41,116 nt of DNA from the NCBI GenBank assembly GCA_938040055.1, contig CALHWY010000026.1:1-41116 (forward strand), in the 5' to 3' direction. The notes under the pieces are model-generated. The model made no database searches and had not been told where the DNA came from. It saw only the letters and a program-made list of their open reading frames with translations. The position numbers and the translations under genes were made by a program. Position 1 is the first letter of the stretch. Every line of letters begins with the position of its first letter. Origin of the DNA: an uncultured Endomicrobiia bacterium. Lineage in GTDB: Bacteria; Elusimicrobiota; Endomicrobiia; Endomicrobiales; Endomicrobiaceae. Positions 14,117-23,755 of this stretch are shown here, in pieces.

Positions 14117-16531
14117 CATCTTAAACTTTCCGTTGCCGCTTGCTTTCTCTACAATACACAAATATGTTCCGTTATAAAGCATTCTGCCGTTATTGTCTTT
14201 GCCTCCGTATTCATATTCATTTGTTCCGTTTACGGCTTTATAGTTATCCTCAAACACTTTATCGCCCATTAATGTATAAATCTTTATTTTGACATTTTCA
14301 TTTCCGTTAGACATAAATACAATCTTAGTGCTCTGGCCTATTGCCGGATTGAAAGGATTGGGGGCATTAAATATTTTTCCCGATAAAACTTCGTTTATCC
14401 GCTCGTTCACCGTAAAAATGCCCTCCGCCGGAACGGCTTCAATATTCATGCTGTTTTTAGCTTCTATTTTATATTTGTACCGCCCTGCCGGAAGTTTGCC
14501 GAGATAATAATGATATGCTTTATCCGCAAAAGATTTCATTTGCGCCGAATATACAAGCATTGCATTATCCGTATTGTAAAGCGACAAAACGGGATAACCG
14601 TCAGCAAGAGCATAATTATTTGGATCGGATATCCGCGCTCTCGCGTTTATATCCGTGTCGACATACTTATTCGTTTTTGGAAATATATGGGCGTTTCCGT
14701 CAAAATAAAGAATCTTTGGAATATCTTCCTGAGCGTAAGCGAGTATTTCAAAAGAACCGGTTTCAGCGGCGGCGGAAATTCCAAGAGAGTTCTGCGCTTC
14801 TATTTTATAACTGTAAGCGCCCGCAGAAAGATTTCCTATGTCAAAAACGTAATTATTATTTTCCAAATGCCGCATTTTCGTATTTATTATTGCCGATAAA
14901 TCGCCGTCATATATTGTCAACTTCGGATAATCCTGATGTACGGGTAGACCGCTCGGTTCAAAAAATTTCATTTTTGCGCTAATATTCGTATTGGCGAATT
15001 TATTTCCCTCGGGAAATATATATCTGCCGCCCTCCATATACATTATCCTGGGAGTATCACCGAAAATCGGGGCATAATACGTTTCGGAATTAAACTGGTC
15101 GTTTTGACAGCTTACGACAATCCTGTAGCTGTATTTAACGGAAGTTCCCATTTCAAGATTCTGCTTATTATATTCATATATCTTGCCGTCCGTATAATTG
15201 TCATCCGTTGAATCTTCTTCCGTCATCAGAAAACCGTCCGGTTCCAACTCAACCCCGTTTTTAGTTATAAAAAGTTTGGGATATCCGGCATCCGGTTTCA
15301 AATTTCTATAATTTACATACTTTATTTTATATTTAAAATTTCCGCTTTCGGAAAAGGAAATACTCGGAGCGACCGCAAAATCTTTATACTCGCCGCCGTC
15401 GGGATTATAAACAAACATATCCCTCGGGCTGACAGGGATAGCAAAAAACAATCCATTGCCGTTTTCAAGAGAAGAGATAAGATATAGTGATTTATCATAA
15501 TAAATATTGACATGAGCTAATATAAGATTATTATTAAACTTTTTATTTTCCTCTAAATTGCCGGAAGGCGAATATCTCAAAAAACCTACTTCTGTTTTTG
15601 CGGCATATCCTATAAACACTCCTTTATCCGCGGCATATAAAGAATTAACGTCCAAGTAATCGTCTATTTTTTTAGCCCAGTCAGCCACATATTTAATGTT
15701 TTTTTTCATTTTTAATAATCTGTGTTTTGAAGGATAGTTTTTGTCCTGATACAAAGCGTAAATATCATTATCATCATATACCGCAACTCTGGTTACCGCC
15801 CCCTTCCATTGAGAATAATTATAAGAAGATTTGTAATTCCCATTTAAATCATATTGCGCTATATAAAGCGTGTCATTTTTAGAGCCGTATACATATAAAT
15901 AATTCTTTGCCGCGGCAATAGTATTTGCTTTTATGTTTGCCCCCAGAGTTATTAAAGGAGGATTGATGGTTTTATAAGTGCCGTCTCTTGATATTTTTAT
16001 AACATAATAATTTTTTTCATCTTCACATATGAGAATATATATAAAATTGTAATAGGAAATGGAGTCCAAAGGCAGGTATTTGGAACCTTCTTTTAATTTA
16101 ATATTGATATTCCATTCCGGTTCTTTGCCTCCCGGCAAGAAAATTTTTGAAACCGAAACGGAACCGTCGGAATTAATATAAGTAAAGTATATGCCGTTAG
16201 CTTCGTCAGCGCATGCCGTACCCGCGCCCCTAAAATTATTGTACTTATAAGCCTTTAAATCCGTCGTGATATGCTGCGAAATAACCGGTCCGTTTCTCTT
16301 GCTTATTACTATATTGTTATTCTTATCCAATGACGTTACATACATTGTTCCGTTAATATAAAAAATATTATTCAACCCTTTGGACTGCATGGTAAAATCA
16401 TTGACTTTTTTAGGATTTATTCCCGCCGACTGCAAGATCGTATGCTTATACCAGTCTTGCGTTAAAACCTGAGCGCAAATCTCAACTGTCAGAAAAACAA
16501 GAAAAAACGCTATGGAAAATATTTTTTTCAC
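14102..16531 (-). CDS. Secreted Ig-repeat surface protein with C-terminal FlgD-like domain
   Basis: The start is placed at GTG 16531 (AAAAGGA 8 nt upstream), giving a perfect signal peptide: MKKIFSIAFFLVFLTVEICA. The 809-residue product has an N-terminal part (about 25-370) rich in repeated Tyr/Asp/Gly strands, resembling a beta-propeller. Three related Ig-like units follow; two share the wording FPEGNKFANTNI / FPKTNKYVDTDI and YSYKIEAQNS / YKYKIEAKNS. The C-terminus starts at NAPNPFNP and ends in a FlgD-like Ig/type IX-style sorting fold (NGTYLCIVEK). It is probably exported and displayed or shed. It lies 87 nt downstream of the GT-radical SAM gene, so it is a natural candidate substrate or partner. 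Confidence 0.8.
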   Translation of the reverse strand: MKKIFSIAFFLVFLTVEICAQVLTQDWYKHTILQSAGINPKKVNDFTMQSKGLNNIFYINGTMYVTSLDKNNNIVISKRNGPVISQHITTDLKAYKYNNFRGAGTACADEANGIYFTYINSDGSVSVSKIFLPGGKEPEWNINIKLKEGSKYLPLDSISYYNFIYILICEDEKNYYVIKISRDGTYKTINPPLITLGANIKANTIAAAKNYLYVYGSKNDTLYIAQYDLNGNYKSSYNYSQWKGAVTRVAVYDDNDIYALYQDKNYPSKHRLLKMKKNIKYVADWAKKIDDYLDVNSLYAADKGVFIGYAAKTEVGFLRYSPSGNLEENKKFNNNLILAHVNIYYDKSLYLISSLENGNGLFFAIPVSPRDMFVYNPDGGEYKDFAVAPSISFSESGNFKYKIKYVNYRNLKPDAGYPKLFITKNGVELEPDGFLMTEEDSTDDNYTDGKIYEYNKQNLEMGTSVKYSYRIVVSCQNDQFNSETYYAPIFGDTPRIMYMEGGRYIFPEGNKFANTNISAKMKFFEPSGLPVHQDYPKLTIYDGDLSAIINTKMRHLENNNYVFDIGNLSAGAYSYKIEAQNSLGISAAAETGSFEILAYAQEDIPKILYFDGNAHIFPKTNKYVDTDINARARISDPNNYALADGYPVLSLYNTDNAMLVYSAQMKSFADKAYHYYLGKLPAGRYKYKIEAKNSMNIEAVPAEGIFTVNERINEVLSGKIFNAPNPFNPAIGQSTKIVFMSNGNENVKIKIYTLMGDKVFEDNYKAVNGTNEYEYGGKDNNGRMLYNGTYLCIVEKASGNGKFKMLIIK

Positions 16532-16618
16532 GGATATCATCCTTTTTAAAATATAGTCTGCGAATATCAATAATAAATATACAACTATTGGACAATAAAG
16601 ACAATATCATATGCAAAA

Positions 16619-18697
16619 CTAATCTTCGGCGACAGTCCATTCACTGATGTCTTTGCCGGATATTTTCCAGGGATGGTTAAACGAACGTTTTTTTATATTG
16701 CAGTATTTGCAAAACGGGATGGGTTTGGAAATAAACTCCAGTATTTGCCGGATATCCTCCGCTTTATGTATGTCAATGCCGTCTCTTTCCGTAAGAGGAA
16801 TTTCAGCGCCGAAGTATTTGTTAAAATGCTCAATATTCGGAGCCACGGTGCACGGGAATATTTTTCCGTTTTTTAACATCACGCAGTTGTTTGCGTGAAA
16901 ACAGTAAGCGAAATTAACGGAACTGTTTTGTCCCCCTTTAATTTCCAAAGGCAAATGATATGAAGTTTTAGCCGCATAACCGGTATTTCCGTAATATGAA
17001 AACCGGACATTATGCCGCAAAGCTTTTTTTATAATTTTTTCTCTGTCAATATTTACGGGATAAAAAGTATTGACAATATGAATGCCGTTTTCTCTGCATG
17101 TCTCCCAGAACGCATCGTCCTGTTTACCAAGAAGCAGCCCGTTGGTAACCAGCTGTATTACGGTATCGGGAAAATATTTTCTGGCAATGCTCAAAAAAAC
17201 GCTCACGCCGGGATGCAGCAGAGGCTCCCCTCCCATAAGTCCGAGCCTTCCCAGCTGTCCGCCGGAAAGTTCCGAAAGACGTTTAATGTCTTTTTCAAAA
17301 TCTTTGCTTTCCAGATAACCGCCTTTGGCCAAAGGGGCGAAGTGATCACAGCCCCAGCATCTGAGATTACATTCGTCGACAAGATGAATTACGCAATAGT
17401 CCAGACTGGTTTGGGGAAGTATTCTTTTTAAAATTTCCTCCAATTCAGCTTTATATTTTTTTTCAACTGATTTTATTTCAACTGAACTCGGTTTGTTTCC
17501 GTACCCATTCTTCAAATCGGCAAATTTTTGACGCAGGCTTTCAAGGATTTGCTTCTGCGTTTCTATTTGCATTAAAATATAATTATTTTTATTTCTGATA
17601 TCCTGCCTGAGTTCTTCATATTTATCCCTGACTTCAATCTTTATGCCCAAAATACGGTAAATTTTTTTCGCTTGTTTTTTTTCTACGGAAAAAACTTTTT
17701 TCAAAAAACGCCTTATTCTCTCTCTCTTATAAAAATTTATGTAACCTTCAATGTCTCTGTCTATAAGAAATTTATAATATTTTTCATTGTATTTTCTAAG
17801 ATATTCGTCCATATATCTGCATTTATGGAACTCTTCGACAAAACAGCGGACATAAGAAAAGCAGTTTTTTTTATCAAAATCTTTCATTTTTCTTATCCGG
17901 CGGAAAGTGTTATCATAGCGCCATATCACTCTTTTGAAAGCTTCAAGATAATCATTGACGTTTTTTATATCCGCGGAATTCAGAAATTTTACAACCGACC
18001 GGTTTGCCAAAACAATGCTTTTGCTTCTTTTGACGGAAAAAACGCTGAGCTGGTTCTGCACGCTTTTTCTGTAATAATAATAAGTGTCTGTTACCGGTAT
18101 TATTTTTCCAGCCAGAAAAGATGTCCTGACGGTGAAAGGAATATCCTCCGCGCTCAGTATCGTTTCGTCAAAGCAGTCGCCGTTTTCGAAAACTTTTTTT
18201 AAAAAGCTGCGTTTATATAATGAATTCCACACCACTATCGAATGCTCGTTCACGCCGAGATCGCAGCCGCGCGAATGCTTTCGAGAAAACAAAGAACAGA
18301 TATACCCGTCAACCTGCTTATCTTCAAAGCATTCTTTATACGGAGCGCGCACTATATCCGCGTCATTACGGACGGCTGCATTATACATAACCTCCAAAAA
18401 ATCGGGAGCCACCCAGTCGTCTCCGTCAATATAGCTTATATATTCCCCTCTTGCCTTTTTCAAACCGCTGTTTCTTGCGGAAGAAAGCCCTCCGTTTTTT
18501 TTATTGACTATTATAATGCGGCTGTCTTTGAGCGCGTAATATTGCAAAATATCAGCGCTTTTATCCGTAGCGCCGTCATTAACACAGATTATTTCAATCT
18601 CGCGCAGCGTCTGAGCCATAATACTTTCGACGCATTGGCCTATGTATTTTTCTATATTATAAACAGGTACTATCACTGATACTTTCGGTGGGTTCAT
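16619..18697 (-). CDS. Glycosyltransferase family 2 - radical SAM fusion protein
   Basis: 692 residues. Residues 5-230 are a GT-A glycosyltransferase of family 2: VSVIVPVYN, VNDGATDKS, and the metal-binding DGDD at 91-94. A basic helical region (250-350) and a predicted coiled coil (about 355-425) lead to a radical SAM domain. Its CxxxCxxC is C443-C447-C450 (CNLRCWGC), with GGEPL at 489-493. Extra cysteines at the C-terminus (CFHANNC, FPCTV, CKYC) suggest an auxiliary Fe-S site of the SPASM/Twitch kind. The upstream binding site is weak (GAGG at 13 nt). It sits between two cell-surface genes. Joining sugar transfer and radical chemistry on one chain suggests modification of a sugar, peptide or lipid carrier; the product is unknown. 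Confidence 0.88.
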   Translation of the reverse strand: MNPPKVSVIVPVYNIEKYIGQCVESIMAQTLREIEIICVNDGATDKSADILQYYALKDSRIIIVNKKNGGLSSARNSGLKKARGEYISYIDGDDWVAPDFLEVMYNAAVRNDADIVRAPYKECFEDKQVDGYICSLFSRKHSRGCDLGVNEHSIVVWNSLYKRSFLKKVFENGDCFDETILSAEDIPFTVRTSFLAGKIIPVTDTYYYYRKSVQNQLSVFSVKRSKSIVLANRSVVKFLNSADIKNVNDYLEAFKRVIWRYDNTFRRIRKMKDFDKKNCFSYVRCFVEEFHKCRYMDEYLRKYNEKYYKFLIDRDIEGYINFYKRERIRRFLKKVFSVEKKQAKKIYRILGIKIEVRDKYEELRQDIRNKNNYILMQIETQKQILESLRQKFADLKNGYGNKPSSVEIKSVEKKYKAELEEILKRILPQTSLDYCVIHLVDECNLRCWGCDHFAPLAKGGYLESKDFEKDIKRLSELSGGQLGRLGLMGGEPLLHPGVSVFLSIARKYFPDTVIQLVTNGLLLGKQDDAFWETCRENGIHIVNTFYPVNIDREKIIKKALRHNVRFSYYGNTGYAAKTSYHLPLEIKGGQNSSVNFAYCFHANNCVMLKNGKIFPCTVAPNIEHFNKYFGAEIPLTERDGIDIHKAEDIRQILEFISKPIPFCKYCNIKKRSFNHPWKISGKDISEWTVAED

Positions 18698-18762
18698 TTG
18701 ACGGTTTATACCTCGCCTTTTTATTTTTGCGCCGAAAGCCGGCCGCTTGTGTATTTTAACGT

Positions 18763-21177
18763 TTACGGCAGCAAATTTTCAAGTTTTCCGAATCTGTCAA
18801 ACTTTAACGAATGTTTCCCGCTGCGGATTTGCGAAACGAAATAACATCCGCCTCCGGGTTTTAATATGCGCAATATTTCTTTATAGAAAAATTTATCAAG
18901 GTTTTCATCCGGAGCCGCTTTCACTATAATGATATCATAACTATTTTCTTTTCTGGCAATATTATAAGGAAAAGAAATTTCGGCATTCTTGTATTTGCCG
19001 CCGATATTTTTATTTCCGTTAAAAATAAAAATATCAAATGCATTATTTTCAATATCGGTAAAGTTTTTCAGTCCGTAAAAATCATCGGTTAAAAAAGCGG
19101 TTTTGATATTTTCGTCCGCGCGCTTTCCTGCAATTTCGGCGATTTCATTTTCTTTAATAAATGTCAAATCAAAAGAGCCGGCTTTAAGATTGTCAATATA
19201 TTCGGAGATTTTATCAAACACCATTTCAGGCGTTATGGATGTCATGCATTCAGGCTCTTTAAGTCCCTTTACGCATCTGTCCATCCATCTTGGAATTATA
19301 TACGAACATGTATCGCTGCATACATCAGCGGATATATTAATATTTTCCCGATATCCGAAAACTTTGCTGGAAGTCGGCCCCCACATAATGCATGATTTGC
19401 CGCCCAATGCATTTTTCAGATGCATCAATCCTCCGTCATTGTCTATGTGCAAAAGAGAATTTTTAAGAATAACTTTCAGCTCGTCAAATGACGTTTTTCC
19501 AAGCAAATTGATATCCGCGGCGTATGCAATGCCGTATTGTGCGTCCGTTCCCAGCTGCACCGTCTTTATATCAGGATATCTTTTTTTCAAAAGCAGGAGT
19601 AAATCGTCATAATATTTTATCGGCCACATTTTTACATGTCCGTATTTGAATACAGAGTCGCAGGCTCTTGTCAGAGTTATATAGGGAACATCGGACAAAC
19701 CATTTCTTTCCAGCGCATCAAAAGCTCCCGACGCCCAGGACGCAAAAGGCTTTGTGTCGGCATCAAAAGAAAATATATCGTTTAAATCAAGATGTCCCCT
19801 GCGGTTCTTTTTTTTAAGCATGGCAAGCTTGGAAACCAATTCGTAATTCATAATTTTTCCAAAAGCTTTTACGATTTTCTGATTGGCGTCAATATAATTT
19901 GCCAAAAGAGGCGCCCTCAGCCTTACTTTTTCATGATTATATCCTTTAAGTCTGTAAAGCCTGTCATTGAGCAGCACTATATCATAATTTTTATGATTGA
20001 ATTTGGCGCCGAAAGCTTCCGTTTTATTGAAAAGAGGATTCCCTCTGAAAGCTTCGGCATTGCGCGTATAATAATCAATAGATATATTCGGAACCTGTTT
20101 CTTTACTTCTTTCCAGAAAGCGGTTTCCATAAGACAGTCGCCGAACCCTTGATTGTTCATCAATGCGATATTAACGACAGGCCCGTAAACAACCTGTTTT
20201 TTTCTTATCTTAAGCTGCATCCCGAACAGAGTAAAAACCGTGAACTTCGAGCTTGATTTAACCGAGATAAGCGTTTCAAAAAAAACTTTTATAAGGAACT
20301 GCCTGAATTTCCTGTAAAAATTCACATTGACTTTCGAGCGGTCCGTTATCCGCCGTATTTTTATCAATTTATAGAAAAACTTCCATGTGCGGACATATGC
20401 GAGCTTCGGAATAAAATCTCCGGCAAATCTGTGAAACGTGAGATAGTACAGATTATACAGCCGGTTATTGAGCGCGGCTTTCAGGTTATAGGTAAGCCCG
20501 TCCAGCAAATGATATACTTTTTCATTATTCCACTCTACAGACTTATATCCGTTCCTGTACCTGTAAACGACGTCTTTAACCGCATAAAATTCTTTAGCCG
20601 CTATCATAGCGTCGACAAAAAAAGGAGGATCCTGAAATCTTTTGAGACCGGGGAAAAAAAGATTATTGTTTACCAGAAATTCTCTGTCGTAAATGAATCT
20701 GTGATAGCCGTAGTCGAACTGATAATCGCGATATTGCAGTTTTTCGTCGCGGTTAAAAGTGTATCCCGCATAATTATTTTCAAAAAACGTATTTATGGTG
20801 CCGTCATTATTGAGCCAGCTGAAAGAGCCTCCGCATATCTTCACGTTATTTTTAACCGCCGCCTCATATAATGTCTCCAAAGTGGTGTTTTCCGGGTATA
20901 AATCGTCGGGATCCATAAAAACGACGAATTGCCCGGAAGCGTTTTTTATTCCTTTATTTCTGGCGGAACCCGCGCCTTGGTTTTTTTGGACAAAAAGTTT
21001 TATTCTTTTATCTCTTTTCATATACTCTTCTATTAACGCCCGGCTGTCGTCCGTTGATCCGTCGTCAACGCAAATTATTTCGGTCTCTTTTAAAGACTGA
21101 GCCAGCACGCTCTCAAGACATTCTTCAATGTAACTGCCGGCATTATACACAGGCATTATTACTGAAATCTTTATCAC
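18763..21177 (-). CDS. GT2 - GT9 - methyltransferase-like triple fusion
   Basis: 804 residues starting at GTG 21177 with AAGGGAG 7 nt upstream. Residues 3-230 form a GT2 domain (VIMPVYNAG, VDDGSTDDS, DPDD at 89-92). From about 330 to 640 there is a GT9 (heptosyltransferase-like) GT-B domain: IALMNNQGFGD at the start, and HIDNDGGLMHLKNALGG with MWGPTSSK near the donor site. Residues about 690-800 resemble a class I SAM-dependent methyltransferase C-terminal half (EILRILKPGGG), but no complete SAM-binding GxGxG is visible, so this part may be degenerate. It lies 65 nt upstream of the GT-radical SAM gene and presumably works in the same glycan pathway. The GT9 domain suggests heptose or a related nucleotide-sugar donor. 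Confidence 0.85.
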   Translation of the reverse strand: MIKISVIMPVYNAGSYIEECLESVLAQSLKETEIICVDDGSTDDSRALIEEYMKRDKRIKLFVQKNQGAGSARNKGIKNASGQFVVFMDPDDLYPENTTLETLYEAAVKNNVKICGGSFSWLNNDGTINTFFENNYAGYTFNRDEKLQYRDYQFDYGYHRFIYDREFLVNNNLFFPGLKRFQDPPFFVDAMIAAKEFYAVKDVVYRYRNGYKSVEWNNEKVYHLLDGLTYNLKAALNNRLYNLYYLTFHRFAGDFIPKLAYVRTWKFFYKLIKIRRITDRSKVNVNFYRKFRQFLIKVFFETLISVKSSSKFTVFTLFGMQLKIRKKQVVYGPVVNIALMNNQGFGDCLMETAFWKEVKKQVPNISIDYYTRNAEAFRGNPLFNKTEAFGAKFNHKNYDIVLLNDRLYRLKGYNHEKVRLRAPLLANYIDANQKIVKAFGKIMNYELVSKLAMLKKKNRRGHLDLNDIFSFDADTKPFASWASGAFDALERNGLSDVPYITLTRACDSVFKYGHVKMWPIKYYDDLLLLLKKRYPDIKTVQLGTDAQYGIAYAADINLLGKTSFDELKVILKNSLLHIDNDGGLMHLKNALGGKSCIMWGPTSSKVFGYRENINISADVCSDTCSYIIPRWMDRCVKGLKEPECMTSITPEMVFDKISEYIDNLKAGSFDLTFIKENEIAEIAGKRADENIKTAFLTDDFYGLKNFTDIENNAFDIFIFNGNKNIGGKYKNAEISFPYNIARKENSYDIIIVKAAPDENLDKFFYKEILRILKPGGGCYFVSQIRSGKHSLKFDRFGKLENLLP

Positions 21178-21734
21178 TTTTTTTCTCCCTTAGTCTTATT
21201 TTTCCTTCGCTTGCCTGTACGGCTCCGGCTTTATTTTCGGTTTTACCTATTCCGAAAACAAGCGTTTTTGCGCGTTTTTTGCCGGCTTTTTTGAAATCCG
21301 CAAAAGCCCGGCCTGCGTTTTTATCCGGCATTACGGAAAACAAAGAAAACCGACGGATTTTCCGGATGTCATTGCCGGATAAGCCATAAGCGGTTTTTCT
21401 TTTATGATCTCTTGAAAATACGAGAAGCCGGCATCTTTGCAGGCATTACCGGACATAACCGGCACGAAACAAATCCTAAAAAAAAATAAACTGCAAAATT
21501 GCATCAGGCAGTTTTGAGACATTATCTCTTTTTTTTATTCTTTTTTCAATGTTAGGACAAAAAAGGCCTTTTGCGCCGTTTCCGCGGAGCGGAATTATCG
21601 ATACGATATAATTTATTAAGCATGCAAAGGCTTATGGTCTATTATTTAAGATTAAAAGCGTCATTTCGGTTTATATTCGCAAACCTTTATAAAACATGTT
21701 ATAAAATTCCAAAAAAATGATATAATTATTTTTA
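21178..21734. other. Intergenic region with imperfect palindromic CCGG repeats
   Basis: No credible gene: frames here lack binding sites and look like translated repeats. Three short related dyads occur near 21322, 21360 and 21441 (TCCGGCATTACGG, TCCGGATGTCATTGCCGGA, GCATTACCGGACATAACCGG), a possible family of small interspersed palindromes. The right end holds the promoter of the next gene. Confidence 0.45.
21721..21726 (+). promoter_or_regulatory. -10 promoter close to the sulfatase-family start (possibly leaderless)
   Basis: TATAAT ends only 8 bp before the ATG at 21735. If used, transcription would start at or within 2 nt of the start codon, giving a leaderless message. No Shine-Dalgarno sequence precedes the ATG, which agrees. 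The -35 is poor. Confidence 0.45.
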
Positions 21735-23726
21735 ATGGTAAAAGAATACAATTTTGAAAAATATTTCGATTGTCTTTTAAAAATTATCCCCATCAATATT
21801 GCGGCTCTCGCCGCAATGACGGCATACAGGATATTTTTTTTCTTTTATTTCGTGAATTACGATGCCGTAAGAGGTCTTTACGGCCATATTTTTAAAGCTT
21901 TTTTTCTGGGATTGAGATTTGACCTTTCGGTACTCGCTTATATAAACTCGGCGGTAATATTTACAATTACTTTCCTTCTTGTTTTCAGAAGCCTTAAGCT
22001 TTTCAGATTTTTCGCGGGTTTAATAAAATTGTATTATTGGGCGGCTTTTACGGCGCTTGCCGCTCTTAATCTGGCGGATTTCGGTTTTTTCACCTATTTC
22101 AACGAACATATCAATCTTTTATTTTTCCAGTTCTTTGAAGACGACACAAGTGCTTTATTGAAAACCATAGCATATGACTGGCGGTTTCCCATTGCTCTTG
22201 CAGCGCTGGCAGGCGCAAGTTACGGCGCTTATAAATTAAGCGCTTATACGAAAAAAAGGCTTCTGAATTTGAAATGTGCGATAGCTTCTTCTTACTGGAG
22301 CTTGCCGCTAAAAGCTTTTATCGTATTATCTGTTCCGTGTTTGGTTTTTTTGACCGCCAGGGGAACACTGTCAATGTTTCCGCTCGGAAGCTTTTATACA
22401 CAGATATCTCCGAACTCTTTTATTAATAATATTTCAATTTCAAGCGTTCACGCGCTTTCCGACGCGCTGTATGCGAAATCCGAACAAAGCGGCAATAAAA
22501 TAGATCTGAGCAGAAAGCTGGGAATAGACGGAACAAAGCTGGATTTGTCGGTCTTTCACAAAATTACTCCGGCAAATGAATGCGCCGGAGAAATGAAGCC
22601 GAATGTTGTATTTATAATTCTTGAAAGCTTCGGAGAAGCGCCCTTATTGTTTGACAGCGCGGATTTTAACGTTTTGGGCGGGCTGAAAAAACATTTTGAA
22701 CAGGATACGGTTCTTTACAATTTCGTCGCGGCGGGAAGAATAACAATACACTGCCTCGAGTCTACCGTTCTTAACATGCCGCAAAGACCGCTTTCGCTGC
22801 AAATAACGCAAAGCCCTCTGGCATTTAACGGATATGCCAGCGCGGCGGCTCTTCCCTATAAAAACGCGGGATATGAGACAAAGGCCGTTTACGGAGGCAG
22901 CCTTTCGTGGAGAGGAATTGAAAATTTCTTCAAAGCCCAGGGTTTCGACGCAACATACGGAGAGGGCAGCATAAAAAACGAATACAGGCATCAGTGGGGC
23001 ATAAATGACGCGCAGTTCTTTGAAATCGTTTTAAGGGAACTTAAAGCTTCCGCGGGCAAACCCAAATTTATTTACGCAATGTCTACGGGAACTCATCCCC
23101 CTTATGAAATTCCGCCTTATTACAAGCCTTTGCCTTTGAATATTCCGCAGGAACTCGCGCGGATGATGCCCGGAGAAAAAAAATACGGAAAAAAGATATT
23201 CGAGACTTATCAGTTTGCCAATAATGAAGCCGCGAAGTTTCTGGATAAAGTGAAAAACTCGCATTTGGCAGACAATACCATAATAGTGATTACCGGCGAT
23301 CATAATCTGAGGGAAATCAACCCTCCTTTAACGGGCGATTTGTTCAAAAAATACGCGGTACCTGCGTATATTTATATGCCTGAAAAAATAAAACGGGAAA
23401 TAGATCCCGGAATTTCGGGATGTCATATGGATATAATGCCCACCCTTTACGAACTTTCTCTTACGGAAACGGAATATATCGCCGCGGGCGTAAGCCTTCT
23501 GGGAAAATCCGAAGAGCATATAGCTTTTAACAGCGAAGGGTTCATTTTATCGGCGGACAAGGCAGTTTTGTACAATATAGCTGCGGATGAGGCGCGCTAT
23601 TTCAATTTTGACGCAAAAACAAAAACCGTTTCCGAAACCGGATACACGCAAAGACATGGCGAAATGCTTAAATATTATAAAGAAATAATGGCTTCTTCAG
23701 ATATTTATCTGAATACAAAAAAATAG
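21735..23726 (+). CDS. LtaS/MdoB-like membrane phosphoglycerol transferase (sulfatase family)
   Basis: 663 residues. About five membrane spans fill residues 15-215. The extracytoplasmic alkaline-phosphatase-superfamily domain (about 285-600) has VVFIILESFGE (metal-binding Glu), AGRITIHCLES (with the likely catalytic Thr), STGTHPPYEIP, and TGDHN near the C-terminus (metal-binding Asp-His). This is the organisation of lipoteichoic-acid synthases and of MdoB-type enzymes that move phosphoglycerol or phosphoethanolamine onto envelope glycans. In an organism with an outer membrane an MdoB/OpgB- or EptA-like role is likelier than LTA synthesis. It is followed 29 nt later by lemA. Residue 1 follows a promoter rather than a ribosome binding site. 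Confidence 0.88.
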   Translation: MVKEYNFEKYFDCLLKIIPINIAALAAMTAYRIFFFFYFVNYDAVRGLYGHIFKAFFLGLRFDLSVLAYINSAVIFTITFLLVFRSLKLFRFFAGLIKLYYWAAFTALAALNLADFGFFTYFNEHINLLFFQFFEDDTSALLKTIAYDWRFPIALAALAGASYGAYKLSAYTKKRLLNLKCAIASSYWSLPLKAFIVLSVPCLVFLTARGTLSMFPLGSFYTQISPNSFINNISISSVHALSDALYAKSEQSGNKIDLSRKLGIDGTKLDLSVFHKITPANECAGEMKPNVVFIILESFGEAPLLFDSADFNVLGGLKKHFEQDTVLYNFVAAGRITIHCLESTVLNMPQRPLSLQITQSPLAFNGYASAAALPYKNAGYETKAVYGGSLSWRGIENFFKAQGFDATYGEGSIKNEYRHQWGINDAQFFEIVLRELKASAGKPKFIYAMSTGTHPPYEIPPYYKPLPLNIPQELARMMPGEKKYGKKIFETYQFANNEAAKFLDKVKNSHLADNTIIVITGDHNLREINPPLTGDLFKKYAVPAYIYMPEKIKREIDPGISGCHMDIMPTLYELSLTETEYIAAGVSLLGKSEEHIAFNSEGFILSADKAVLYNIAADEARYFNFDAKTKTVSETGYTQRHGEMLKYYKEIMASSDIYLNTKK

Positions 23727-23755
23727 GGCAAAAGCCCTTATAAAAGGAGAAAAAA

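Noticed and set aside
21143..21522. Small minus-strand frames in the gap before the sulfatase-family gene
   Set aside because: No ribosome binding sites; they look like translated short palindromic repeats.
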